A stretch of DNA of 64,000 bases from Zingiber officinale (lineage: Eukaryota > Streptophyta > Magnoliopsida > Zingiberales > Zingiberaceae), in contig NC_056002.1 in NCBI RefSeq assembly GCF_018446385.1, positions 10,736,894-10,800,893 of the forward strand, given 5' to 3'. The notes beneath the pieces are model-generated. The model saw nothing but the letters and a program-made list of their open reading frames with translations. It had not been told where the DNA came from and made no database searches. Both the position numbers and the translations under genes were made by a program. This document shows, one piece after another, positions 24,867 to 38,080 of the stretch (within the stretch, counting starts at the first letter, position 1; the number at the start of each line of letters is the position of its first letter).

Positions 24867-26914
24867 ATGGCGGAAGTACTTCGGTCCCCTTCCCACTTCC
24901 CTTCTTCTCCAAGGCGTCCCCTTTCTTGCCACTCTGATGATGGCTTCAGCGGCCTTTTAAGCCCTTGCAGTGGGATCGAAGAGTGTGAGGCAGAGGAGGA
25001 ACGACCTAGCGGCGGCGGCGGCGGCAGCTGCGAGATAGAGAGGAAAAGGGGAAGGAGGAAGAGTTGTGGAGGAGGAGGAGGAGGGACAGATGGGGAAGGG
25101 GAGGAGGACGAGCAGCGGTGGCAACATATGTCAGTGTTGGCCTTGTTCTTGACGGTGTTCCAGAAGTCGCTGCTTGGTTGCGAAACGGACGGCGCCGGCG
25201 GCGAGGATTTCAACTCAATGCAGATTGGGTGGCCCACCGAAGTACGCCACGTTGCCCATGTCACTTTCGATCGCTTCCATGGATTCCTCGGCCTCCCCGT
25301 CGAGTTCGAGCCGGAGGTTCCTCGCAGAGCCCCAAGCGCAAGGTCTGAAAAATCTTCTCCATTTTTTACTGAAGAAACTATCAACTAATTCATTTAACGA
25401 TCAACAAAGTCACAACAATTATCACTTGAAACAAAGAAACTGAGTGGAGGAAGGAATTTAGGAGTTATTAAAAATTCTACATTGTAATTCATCATTGGAA
25501 TTCTTCTGCAGTGCGACTGTCTTTGGCGTTTCTACAGAATCTATTCAATGCTCGTATGATGCTAGAGGCAATAGTGTTCCAACCATCCTTTTACTGATAC
25601 AAATGTGTCTGAGCAAGGCGGCCTTCGGGTATATCTGCTGAATTTAAATGCAGTTTTGGTCACAATTTAAGATTCAGATATGATTTTAATAACAATGAAC
25701 AGGCTGAAGGAATCTTCAGAATTAACGCTGAGAACACTCAAGAAGAATATGTCAAGGACCAGCTAAATAATGGAGTAGTTCCACAGAGTGTTGGCAGGTT
25801 TAATAAAGGTGTCACTGAAACCTCATCATCCCTATTGAATCCCTTCCATGTTCAAATAAGTCATGAAGCTAGTTTCTTGCAGATCTAGAAGCATTGACTG
25901 TTTTTTAATATAAGAAATTTGAAAGAAGTTATTGCTTCAATATGCCAATGTTCTATAATTAGTTTTTCCCTCTGACTGTTTGAAGCCATCATTAATTCTA
26001 TAGATGCCTGCTTATCCATTTTCAAGCTTTGATCTAAAAGGTTGTCGATATATACCGCAAGCTTTCAATTTCGAAGAACATGTTGGTCTCATCTGATACC
26101 AGGTTTTCTTTCTTCAACCCTTGTGCAGGCCTGGTTTAGAGAGCTTCCTACTGGGTTGCTGGACTCACTATCATCTGAGCAGGTGATGCAATGCCGAACC
26201 GAAGAAGATTGTGCCGGACTTGCGAGTTTGCTGCCACAGACAGAGGCTGCTCTATTGGATTGGGCTGTCAATTTGATGGTCGACGTTGTCTAGGAAGAAC
26301 AAATAAACAAGATGAATGCACGCAACATTGCCACAGTGTTTGCTCCAAACATGACGCAGGTAATTGATGGCGGATGCATTTCGGTTTCTTCTCTGTTTTT
26401 GTAGTATCAATCGTTTGTTTTCAATTCCAGATGGTCGATCTTTTGACTGCACTGATGCATGCAGTACAAGTGATGAACTTCCTGAGGATGCAATCTTGAA
26501 GACACTGAAAGAGAGACAAGATCCAACTTTGGATGATGCTTCTCTTTCAAATGCAGATCCATCTGATGAGAATGGTCATGCAGGCCCTGAGCTCCACCTC
26601 GAGTCTTGCCGTAAGGAAGCAACTGAACATGTGATTGATGAATCTCCTCTAACCTCACTTAACGATGCTTCAACTGAGGGGATGGCATCATGCTGTGAAC
26701 AAGAATCATCTGCCAATGGATCTGGCATTGTTCATGCAAATTCGCATGGAAAGAAAGCCCAACCGAATCCACAGCCAGAGTCACGGGAAGGGAAGAAAGG
26801 CAAGAGGACTACCAACCGGTAGATCTTCCTGGCCAACGGAGAAGTCCAAGGGGAGAAGCGCCATTCTTGTGAGTCATGAATTCCAAGGTGGAACGTATAG
26901 AGGCATCGAGGTGA
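24867..26914 (+). pseudogene. ROP GTPase-activating protein (CRIB-RhoGAP) pseudogene
   Basis: Intact plant ROPGAPs bind and inactivate ROP small GTPases at the plasma membrane. Five exons keep proper GT-AG borders: 24867-25342, 25512-25628, 25703-25808, 26129-26359 and 26431 to about 26914. Exon 1 encodes a Gly/Glu-rich head and the CRIB motif (MQIGWPTEVRHVAHVTFDRF). Exons 2-4 carry the RhoGAP domain, including the arginine finger in AEGIFRIN and the AWFRELPTG block. The gene is broken in the GAP domain. Exon 2 is one base short modulo 3 near 25605. Exon 3 lacks about 14 bases encoding the usual DVHCL stretch near 25792 (106 instead of 120 bp). Exon 4 has TAG at about 26291 where Gln or Glu is usual. 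Exon 5 lost one base near 26494. A C-terminal NSKVERIEA remnant ends at 26914. With introns retained it is a duplicated, not processed, pseudogene. Confidence 0.85.
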
Positions 26915-27309
26915 AACTGTGGGCGTTTAGCTCGTCTAATTTGTTTGTAGGTGTGTGGATTTAATATAAGAAAGTGGTATATTTAATATATATTTCTGTT
27001 AGAAATAGTTAATAAAAATATTTATAATAAATAAATTATATGTAATTAGAAAAAAATAATAATATAATTCTTCCAGACATATTAAACTCAAACTTATTTG
27101 AGAACAGATCATGACACAAAATAATTTTTAAAGGAAAACGGTTGAAGAATAGAAAGATGTATAAATATATTGAATAATTTAACATAGATTATAGGAGTAA
27201 AATGTAAAATTTAAATTATGAGAGATAAAATAAAAATATATAATTGGATAGAATTGCTGGGTCCGGCCCGGCCGTCCGGGCTTGGCCTTTGTAGACCAAA
27301 TAGGAGCTG
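26915..27309. other. Intergenic region and promoter of the eS25 gene
   Basis: AT-rich to about 27245, then GC-rich (CCGGCCCGGCCG) up to the telo-box. No other gene is seen. Confidence 0.5.
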
Positions 27310-27318
27310 AAACCCTAG
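27310..27318 (+). promoter_or_regulatory. telo-box upstream of eS25
   Basis: AAACCCTAG lies about 100 bp before the ATG. Telo-boxes are a known promoter element of plant ribosomal protein genes. Confidence 0.7.
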
Positions 27319-27410
27319 TACTCACCTTTTAATCCCACTCGCCGAGCCGCACACTCGCGGCCTCCTCTAGCTCTGCACGCTGATCAACCTCTGCATCAGG
27401 ATCGAGAGCA

Positions 27411-29746
<2,336 letters not shown>

Positions 29747-30125
29747 CAAGTCTCTCATTGTAGTTCACTAGGAACTGAAACATGTTTTCGTTTATCATCA
29801 GATGTTATTTTCATGCTGCTGTTCTGGAGTGAAACTCATCCTACATGTGGTTATTTTCCAAAAGTTTAACTAGAGCCACCAATACTAAAGACAAAAGTCT
29901 GTCTGAAGTATTTTTATACTTTTAGGTAACAATTTTGTTAATCTTCAAACACAGAAAGCCAGTAACCGTTAACTACTCAGAAAAGATAATCTGATACAAA
30001 TCAATCAGTCAGACACAAGACTGAAGATAAGAATACATACTAATTACAATTTCCATCTTCAAACAAGGATAAACAAAAATTGTACAAGCTAATTACACAA
30101 TTAAAAAGTAGTGTTGCATGCATAC
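29747..30125. other. Convergent 3' regions of eS25 and the glutaredoxin-like gene
   Basis: Expected to hold both 3' untranslated regions. CTAGAGCCACCAATACT from the end of the eS25 coding region recurs about 145 bp downstream (about 29872-29888). Confidence 0.5.
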
Positions 30126-31418
30126 TCAGCAACAAGTGGGGCAATGGATGAGACCATTTTCGTTGCACGCTTGACATTTCACCGTCTTCTTCTGCTCCTC
30201 ATCCAACACCTTGCAGCTGCCGTTGCAGTCCATGCACATGACGAACCTCACGCCTGCGCAGGCCTCGCACACCGTCGTCACCCTCGGAAGTTCGTTTAGC
30301 AACAGCCCCAGCTTCCCCTCCTCCTCCAACTTCAGCACCTCCTCCGCGCCGCCGACGAGCCTTCCCTTCACGAAAACCATCGGAATGCTTACTTCTTTCG
30401 CTCCCATCAGCGACCGCACCTCTTCTCTGTATCCCGAGTCCATCGAAATGTCCCGCTCCATGAACTGGACACGGTGAGATTCGAGCGCGGACCTGACGGC
30501 GTTGCAGTGCTCGAAGGTCTTCCTGATACCCCGCAGCGTCGTCGAGTAGAAGACCACCGTGTTCTTGCCTCCCGGCGGGCACATTTCGTCGAAAGATTGA
30601 AGCAATAGAGCGGAATCGCGGGCGTTTTGGGTTCTAGGAACTAAAGTTACCTTCTTTTTGATCCTTTCTCCTTCCTGCAGATGCTCCCTCTCCAGAGAAT
30701 CGATAAACACGGGATCGAAAACAGGACTAAGGCTCCTCCTCCAGGCAGAACCTACGGAATCTCTCGCCGATGCCGGCGGTGTGAGGTTTCTCTTCTTCCC
30801 TGGAGTTGGCGTCGGAATCCGCTTGGTGTTGTCCAGAGAAGAGAGGAACTTGGGGTCGAAGACAGGACTAAGGCTCCTCCTCGAAGCAGAACCGACGGAA
30901 TCTCTCGCCGGTGTGAGATTTCTCTTCTTCCCCTGAGTCGGCGCTGGAATCTGCTTTTTGTTGTCGGAAGGACTGAAGGGCCTCAGTATCCGATTCAAGT
31001 CAAAATCCCACCTTTTTGACTCCTGCGGCCGCGCCGACGCGTTCTCCTTCCCCGTCAATCTCCTCTTTTGCTTCGCCGCTGAAGCCAGCGGAGTCGAAAG
31101 GTGAGATTTTTCCTGCTTCTTAAGCGGGGTCCAAAATGGCGTCTCGTCGGCGAGGTCCTCCATGAGTTCCCGTGCGTCGATAATCTCCATCGGCTCTTCC
31201 TTTGCGACGACTCTGTTAAGGAAGGAAACGTCAAGAGGAGGAGGTCGCTGGCATTCCCTCTTGATGACTTCCCGTTCCTCTGCTTGCCGGTCGGGTTCAT
31301 CCCGTTCGAGATTTAGGGCGCCGTAGGTGGTGGAGGTGAGCGAGACAACGTGGTCGGAGAAGAAGATTCCGCCGTCGAGATCGTCGGTGGAGAGCGGCTT
31401 GGAGGCAATGCAGCCCAT
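30126..31418 (-). CDS. Glutaredoxin-like, cysteine-rich zinc-binding protein (430 aa)
   Basis: Intronless gene of the plant family annotated as glutaredoxin domain-containing cysteine-rich proteins; its exact biochemical role is not settled. I chose the ATG at 31418 over an in-frame ATG 22 codons upstream because it gives MGCIASK, an N-myristoylation/palmitoylation signal typical of this family, implying membrane association. Residues 1-285 are low complexity with Ser-Pro sites and a direct internal duplication (residues 153-196 and 197-243). Residues 286-380 form a glutaredoxin fold (NTVVFYSTTLRG..., IPMVFVKGRLVGG). The CPYC redox site is replaced by TTLRG, so oxidoreductase activity is unlikely; this replacement is normal in the family. 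Cysteine pairs at 384/387, 395/398, 415/418 and 426/429 form a DnaJ-type zinc module. The frame is whole. A long TA repeat lies 119 bp before the start. Confidence 0.93.
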   Translation of the reverse strand: MGCIASKPLSTDDLDGGIFFSDHVVSLTSTTYGALNLERDEPDRQAEEREVIKRECQRPPPLDVSFLNRVVAKEEPMEIIDARELMEDLADETPFWTPLKKQEKSHLSTPLASAAKQKRRLTGKENASARPQESKRWDFDLNRILRPFSPSDNKKQIPAPTQGKKRNLTPARDSVGSASRRSLSPVFDPKFLSSLDNTKRIPTPTPGKKRNLTPPASARDSVGSAWRRSLSPVFDPVFIDSLEREHLQEGERIKKKVTLVPRTQNARDSALLLQSFDEMCPPGGKNTVVFYSTTLRGIRKTFEHCNAVRSALESHRVQFMERDISMDSGYREEVRSLMGAKEVSIPMVFVKGRLVGGAEEVLKLEEEGKLGLLLNELPRVTTVCEACAGVRFVMCMDCNGSCKVLDEEQKKTVKCQACNENGLIHCPTCC

Positions 31419-31531
31419 GATCAGTAACTTCCTTCTCGGTGAGTGGAGTCTTTGTACCTCCCAAAAGTAACGGCTACTCGACATTATTTTTCCCTTTTAT
31501 TCGTTCCAACGGGTTCCAACGGTCGGAAAAG

Positions 31532-31536
<5 letters not shown>

Positions 31537-31604
<68 letters not shown>
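31537..31604. repeat. (TA)34 microsatellite
   Basis: Perfect dinucleotide run of about 68 bp in the presumed promoter or 5' leader of the minus-strand glutaredoxin-like gene. Confidence 0.97.
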
Positions 31605-31607
<3 letters not shown>

Positions 31608-32387
31608 TAATATTAGAACAAATAACTTGGATGAATAACTATTATTATGTCAAATCTATAGAAAGACAGTTTTATCCATTTAATATTAAAGTAGATAACA
31701 CTATTTTAGAGATTTTTATGAAGCAACAACACCAATTGATTCTCTCATTTGATTACATATCTAGTATAATTGGAAAATCAAATCAAGACAAAATCAAAGT
31801 CTAGTTTTTTAGTTGGGTTGACTAGTTTTCTTAAGGGTAATAGCAACATGAACCTATAAATTCAATTTTATTATGGGACTTAAAAAATTCATAATTTTTA
31901 TAAACCTCTTTTATTTACTATCTACATTTTCTATTTACTATCTTTATTTATAATATTTATTTATATATTATCATAAATATATATTTATAATATACATATT
32001 AATTAATCTATTAATAATATATATTAGTTTTATTTAATAACTTTTAATAAATTATTAATTTAATAATTAATATATAATAATTAACTCCAATCTTAATTTA
32101 TTTCCTTTATATGTAAATTCTTATATAACACCTTTACTTTTGACACTCATTCTTGTTCTTTTTAAATTATTTTAAATTCAGCATCCAATTTTAGATGCTG
32201 AATTCTTGAATTTGTAAAACCCACATCAATTGCAATGCTATTAGATTTACAAAACCTAACTTTTTGAGTTTTGTAAATCCAACATTACAGTCACTCTAAC
32301 GATGATCTCAGTCATTAAACTATCGTGACTAATGATGATTTCAATCATTAAACTATCGAATTATTGAAGGTGAAAAAGAACATCAAG
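31605..32387. other. AT-rich intergenic DNA
   Basis: No gene, clear repeat or transposon boundary is seen. Confidence 0.5.
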
Positions 32388-32832
32388 CATAACAAGAAAA
32401 TAAGATTTTTGAGACGAAATTAAAATATAAAAATGAAATGAATTTGACGGAACTACAAAAAAATAAATTAAATACCAAAAAAATGAAAATTTTCTAAACA
32501 AAATATTTAAAATTTACTGAAAAATTGATAGAGGAAAAAATCGTTTTAAATTTATATAAATTATAGATAAGTTTTTTGAAACCGTTTTAAATTTAAAATG
32601 AATTTGAGATAAAACTATAATTAAATATTTATAAATAAAAATTATAGAATTTAAAATTGTATAATCTTTGTCAAAATATTTATTTGAAATTTAATGAAAA
32701 ATTGAGATGGAAAAATCCCTTCTTAATTTAAATAAATTAAAGATAGATTTTTAAATGAAAATAAAATGATGTGCTAAAAGGATGTCCATATATTTTCATA
32801 ATGGTATGGTATTGTTTATTTTGGGTCTAGGC

Positions 32833-34056
32833 TGTAGGATCGAAAAACACTAGAGGAGGGAGGAGTGAATAGCATTCGTGGCTAATTCGTTTGTTAAGAA
32901 ATAATCGAGTAAACACGTAGCGGAATAAACAGAAATCAAATACAAACACCAAGATTTTACTTGGTTCGGAGCCTGTGGCGATTCCTACTCCAAGGCCCGC
33001 ACGTGAGAGTGCTTTCGATGGCCAATCACTAATCAATCGTAAAATCTTTACAAATTACAAGAGATATATAATGTAAGTGCAAAAAAAGTATACCAACAAT
33101 TAAGAATGAGAAATTTTAGGCTTCAGGTTGTCAGAGCAGTGCTACGGTTTCTTCGGATCGTCTTTGGAGCAGCGCATAAAAGAAGGATCACGATTTTGTG
33201 TTATACCTGTGCATTTGCTCGATACTAGTTTAAATAGCCTGTTGAGGGTGCCTCCAACCTCCATAGGAGGCGCCTCCAGCCAAGGTTTATCCTCTTTTCC
33301 GCGATGCTGATAAGCTCTGATGTCTGCGCTGCTTATCTACCCAAAGGCGCCTCCAAGTTCCATGGAGGGTGCCCTCCATCCAGCGTTCAAGGCACCTTCA
33401 GCATCCTTGGAAGGCGCCTTCTGTCCTGCTTCCTGCGCAGTTCCAACCAAGGCGCCCGAGGTGCCTCCAACAACCCCGAGGCACCTCGGACACTGTTTAT
33501 CCGAGCATTCCCTTTGGCAACTTCATTCCTGCAAGACATATTAGTCCACAAATAAAGTATACCCTGTAACACCAAGTTAGCATAATAATATAAGATAAAT
33601 AAAAGTATTTGACAGTCACCGGACTGTCCTGTTCTGACTTCGAGTTTCTCGGAAACCCTAAATCGAATCGATACCTACTGTTTCCCTCATCGGGGAACGC
33701 GCCCTCACCTACTCCTCTTAGGAGAGTTTACATGTTGCATATTTCAGTCTTCATGTTGGTCGTTCTCTCCACGACCCGTCTGACTTCCACCCGGTTCGCG
33801 ACACCAAAATTTCAACCTAAAGTCTCCGACTCTAGGATTTTGTCTAAAGCGTTCGACCCGTCAAGACTTTCCACCTAGGGTTACCACCCCTTAGGGTTTT
33901 CCACCTGCCTAACCGCAACTAGGGCTTTTGCCTAAGAACACTTAGGACTTTCCTGTAATCTCATTTAAACTTGTTAGACAACAAATAACCTTAACTTTGA
34001 ACCCTTTGTCATAATCAAAACTCAGATTTGATCGTCTAATATTTCCCGCACCAACA
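32833..34056 (-). mobile_element. Solo LTR inside the TRIM
   Basis: 1224 bp. On the plus strand it runs TGTAGGATCG to GCACCAACA, with near-identical 5-bp flanks TAGGC and TAGAC. Rejoining the flanks restores the TRIM LTR wording seen at 41175-41190. It is related to the TR-GAG LTR by its ends and by the AGAGGAGGGAGGAGTGAATAG block. A GGCGCCTCC/GGAGGCGCC array (about 33240-33490) precedes a minus-strand TATA-like TATTTAAAC near 33228-33238. Confidence 0.85.
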
Positions 34057-34065
34057 TAGACCCTC

Positions 34066-34390
34066 GTGGAGATATCCACGTCCTTTTAACCCTCTGATTT
34101 TTACTAAATCTTTCTAATGTGGGACTTTGATTGAAGTCCAACAATCTTCCCGTCAAACGAAGAACCACCATTACTCTCATGGTCTAGGTCTCCCCGTAAG
34201 CATCCAATCATCCTGACCTGCTCACCCTCGTGGAGATATCTTACGTCCTTTTAATCATATGATCTTTACCAAATCTTTCTAATGTGGGACTTTGATTGAA
34301 CCCCAACAATTTTCCCGTCCGACGAAGGACTACCATTACTCTCATGGTCTAGGCCTCCTCGTGAGCATCCAGTCACTCTTGACCTATTTC
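34066..34390. repeat. Partial tandem duplication within the TRIM
   Basis: 34062-34225 and 34226-34390 are two imperfect copies. Each starts ACCCTCGTGGAGATATC and includes the LTR end, polypurine tract and start of the interior. Confidence 0.8.
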
Positions 34391-34699
34391 GGGCCTCTCC
34401 TGTAAGCATTCAGTCACCCTAACCCGCTCCGAGCCTACCCTTAACTTCGTTCAAGGGCATCTCACATTACATCTGGTTTGGACCATGATTTTGATACTCT
34501 TTGTTGTACCCAAAGAATGTCCACACATCCCCACAATGGTATGATATTGTCCACTTTGGGCTTATACCCTCATAGCTTTGCTTTTGGACTCTATTCATAA
34601 GCGTCATGCTAATGGAGATATCCTATATCCTTTTAATATTTTGATCTTTATTAAATCATTTCAACGTAGAACTTTGATTGGACCTCAATATAAAATCCA

Positions 34700-35490
34700 T
34701 TTCAAACTTATAAATAAGATAGATTTACTACAAAATTAATAGTTGATTTATAAACTATAATATTTGAAAAAAATTAAGATAAAATTTGAAATGAATTTGA
34801 GAAGAAGTTATAAATATATTTTTATAAATAAAAATAAATATGGATTACAAACAAAAATTTAAACCGTATATAATTTATGTAAAAAAAATATTTAAAATTT
34901 AATGAAAAATTGAGATGAAAAAAATTTCAAATTTATATAAATTAGAAATAAATTTTTAGATAAAAATAAATCAATTTCAGACTTATATAATTCAGATATG
35001 GATTTGCTACATAATTAGTAGTTCATTTATAAAATACAATATTTGAAAAAAAAAAAATGAGATGCAATTCGAAATGAATTTGAGATGAAATTATAAATAA
35101 TTTTTTATAAATAAAAATAAATATGAATTACAAACAAACTTTAAATTGTATATTTTCTATCAAAAATTTATTTAAAATTTAATTAAAAATTATGATAGAA
35201 AAATATCTGTTATATATAAATTAGAGACGGATTTTTTTTTAAAAAAATAAAATTTATTTCAGATTTATTTAAATGAGAATTGAATTTGCTATTGAATTAG
35301 TAGTTTGTTTATAAAATATAATATTTTTAAAAAAAAACTAAGACAAAAATTGAAATAAATTTGTGACAAATTTATAAATAATTTTAATAAATAAAAAAAT
35401 ATGGATTACAAATATAATTTGAAATCATATAATTTTTTATTAAAAATTCATTAAAATTTAATGAAAAAAATTGAGATAAAAAAATCATTT
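34700..35490. repeat. AT-rich subterminal tandem repeats of the CACTA element
   Basis: Three degenerate units of about 250-260 bp. Each contains AAATGAATTTGAGA-, ATAAATATGGATTACAAA- and TTTAAAATTTAATGAAAA-like segments. A fourth unit lies at 32470-32760, left of the TRIM. Confidence 0.75.
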
Positions 35491-35756
35491 CAAAGGTAAA
35501 TCCGCTATCAACGGTCCACGGATATGGAGGGAGGACCCCTAATTAACCATTATATCAGAAATGTCATACATCTACCGTCTGTGCTACACCCTGAGGACTA
35601 AAAAAAATCCTTTGAAATTTATATGAGTGATATATTTGTTATGGAAATACAAATGTATTTCATTTTAAAAATATAATACAAATCCTTTTCCTTTTCCTTT
35701 CGCTTAAAATCGGGCTCCTTCTAACCTAATTTCTTTTCGTAACCGGGCCTCCTTAT

Positions 35757-35940
35757 ATGTGCACAAGGTTGTGCACCTCGGTGGCTACGAAGACACCTAG
35801 GCCGCCTCACACGATGGCAAGGACACCCACGACAGCGAGGATGCCCGCAACCATTTCAAAGCCGCCATTGGTAAGCCTCCAATGCTCAACAATGCTACCT
35901 TCGCCAAGATCGAAAGCGACTGAATCAAGATTTTTTCTCT
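35757..35940 (+). other. GC-rich coding-like fragment inside the CACTA element
   Basis: This island of higher GC interrupts AT-rich DNA. One plus-strand frame reads HKVVHLGGYEDT, a stop, then AASHDGKDTHDSEDARNH and further residues to ...IESD. I do not recognise the family. It could be a host exon captured by the CACTA element and since broken. Confidence 0.3.
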
Positions 35941-37300
35941 CTAAACCACATTACGGAATCTAGGTTTTTAAATCTACATCTCTTTTTCACTGATTCACAA
36001 TGGTTGCAATACTTGAGATGATGTTAAGATCTAGGATTTTGTTCTTATTGCAAAGGGTTTCTTTTAAACTTTCAAGGATGAGGTTGTCTTCTGTAAATCT
36101 CTCTGATTAACACAAGAAGGTACTTTTTTTACCGGTTCCTTTCCACGTTATTGTTAGTATTGATGTGTTGTATTACACTTGGCCGCTTTAAAGTGCATTT
36201 TAATAATTGTTTTTTTTCTCTTAAACATAATAGAGAAGAAAATTTTTATGAGATTGGATTGTTAACTTCTTGACTTGATCAATGACTCATTATTTTCTTT
36301 GACCTTTTTTAGAGCATCTATAGTCGTGAAAGTTTTCCATTAGGTCCTTCGATACCACATCAGGTTTACGTCAAAAGTAAAAAATCTTATACATCTCTCC
36401 ACTATTAAAAAAAATTTTCAACAACTTCTTAATAGATATCACTATCAAAAATACCTTTCAACAATTCCTTTAAAATAAATTAAAAAACATTTTAATATTA
36501 AAAAAAGAAAAACCAAGGAGCGGCTCCTTCGTTTAATCGAAGGAGGTCTCTTCCATTGGCCACAGAGGCAATGTAGTCGACACTATGGATGCCCTTAAAG
36601 ATGGCACTTTCACATGTCTAAATGATATTTCCATTTATTCTGAATATTTGGCATAATCTCCGAGCTTAAGTCGGTACAAAGATTTAAAATACTTGCTTTT
36701 ATTATTGGAAAATCTGTCAACATTCTTTTTTTAATTTTTAGCGATGGTATCATGCAGAGAGTTCGTGGACAACAAATCAATTTGCATTAGTATAAGTCAA
36801 AATAATTAATTGTTCATTACTTTTTAATTACATATTGTGTGCATCTTGTTTTTATATTTATTAGACTAATATAAGTTATTGTAATATGAACATGATCAAT
36901 ATAGAAAGAAAAAAAAATATTGATAATCTTATGTGATGTGGTGGATCACTCATATAAGGGGAGAGTGTATGGATTTGAACACAATCGATACTTTAGAAGA
37001 TCAAATAATTCAAATTTCAATAAATTTGCTCTAATGAGATGAACAAAAAATTATCACAAAAATTGAATGCATGCATGCTACTAGCAAGAAGATTGAGGAA
37101 GATATTATTGAAAGGGGAAGAAAATTAAAATCATAATGTGTGATCATTTATTGAGACGATGTGAATATTTATTTATCTCAATGTTAATTGTATTGTACCT
37201 TTAGATTTAGAAAATAATCATTTTTAATTTATTTGAAATGTGTGATTGTTTATTGCAAAGTAATATGTAGATATGAAATATAAAAATACAATATAATATA
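35941..37300. other. Interior of the CACTA element, no gene recognised
   Basis: AT-rich, no long frame and no recognisable transposase. It may derive from a transposase gene region but I cannot support that. Confidence 0.4.
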
Positions 37301-37596
37301 AAAATAGTAATAAATTTGAAAATAAATCTATGTGGATTTATAAACAGATTAAAATTATATTTGAAACCGACATGACAAATTCAAAATAAAATTAGAAATA
37401 AAATTTATATTTGAAATTAATTTCATTTGATTAAATTAAAAATAAATTCATAAATAATTTTTGAAATTACAAATGAAATATTTCCATCTCAAAATTAATC
37501 ACGGGACTTTCACTAACTAATTTTTGGAATAGAATATTTATCTCAAATATTCTTTATAGACGAAAAACTGACTCTCAGATGAAATTTTTTGTCAAT

Positions 37597-37618
37597 GAAA
37601 TCGTATTTTCTTGTAGTG
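37597..37618. repeat. CACTA terminal inverted repeat (right end)
   Basis: The segment AAATCGTATTTTCTTGTAGTG reads CACTACAAGAAAATACG on the other strand, the classic En/Spm terminus. Confidence 0.8.
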
Positions 37619-38080
37619 TAGGAGAATTCATTGCTTCTCAAAGACCAAGACAAAGAAGAGAAGTCCTTCTCTCAGAGCTCAAGCTAATTCGGCTATTTTC
37701 TTTTCGATAGTGACAGTAATTAAGATAGTGGAACTTTGTCGAGTTTCCTTTCCTTGCAATGATTCAGTAAGTTAATTGGACGAAACAACTCGTTTCCAAC
37801 AAGTTTCAGCTATTGCATACCTTACTATTAATCACAAGGGCCACTTTTATTGATTGATAGTGATAGTTGGATAATAGCATATATTACATGCTCGTGATTA
37901 GGTCTTCTTCCATATATTTATATATATGTATTAGAGTATATATCAAACTTACCATGGAATGGAGATATTGAACACTAAGACAAATGTACATCGATCCAAA
38001 TGAGTTTGGTTGTTTTCACAAGAGCACTGAGATAGAGACCACCTTGCAACGCAAGTTATCATAATAAATAAGCATGGAAA
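37619..38080. other. Spacer between two transposon clusters
   Basis: No gene or repeat recognised. Confidence 0.4.

Larger units (their letters stand above)
32767..34690 (-). mobile_element. TRIM (miniature LTR retrotransposon) inside the CACTA element
   Basis: The flanking duplication is TAAAA at 32762-32766 and 34691-34695. One LTR is 34502-34690. The other begins at 32767 and is split by the solo LTR 32833-34056. Between the LTRs are a non-coding interior of a few hundred bases and a primer-site-like TATCAAAATCA near 34487. It belongs to the same family as 40632-41308 and has no coding capacity. Confidence 0.8.
32388..37618. mobile_element. CACTA-type DNA transposon, non-autonomous, with nested insertions
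   Basis: The right end is a clear CACTA terminus (TTTTCTTGTAGTG, ending 37618). The left end CATAACAAGAAAATAAGATT (32388-32407) is a diverged inverted match to it. Both ends are followed inward by long AT-rich subterminal repeats (32470-32760, 34700-35490, 37300-37560), as in En/Spm elements. Flanking triplets are AAG and TAG, an imperfect 3-bp duplication. No transposase is recognisable. It contains the TRIM at 32767-34690. The left boundary is less sure than the right. Confidence 0.55.

Noticed and set aside
24860-25384. 174-aa antisense frame over ROPGAP exon 1
   Set aside because: It is a shadow of a GC-rich coding exon, with no family match and no start context.
30199-30582. 127-aa frame on the same strand as the glutaredoxin-like gene
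   Set aside because: Alternative-frame shadow of the conserved glutaredoxin/zinc region.
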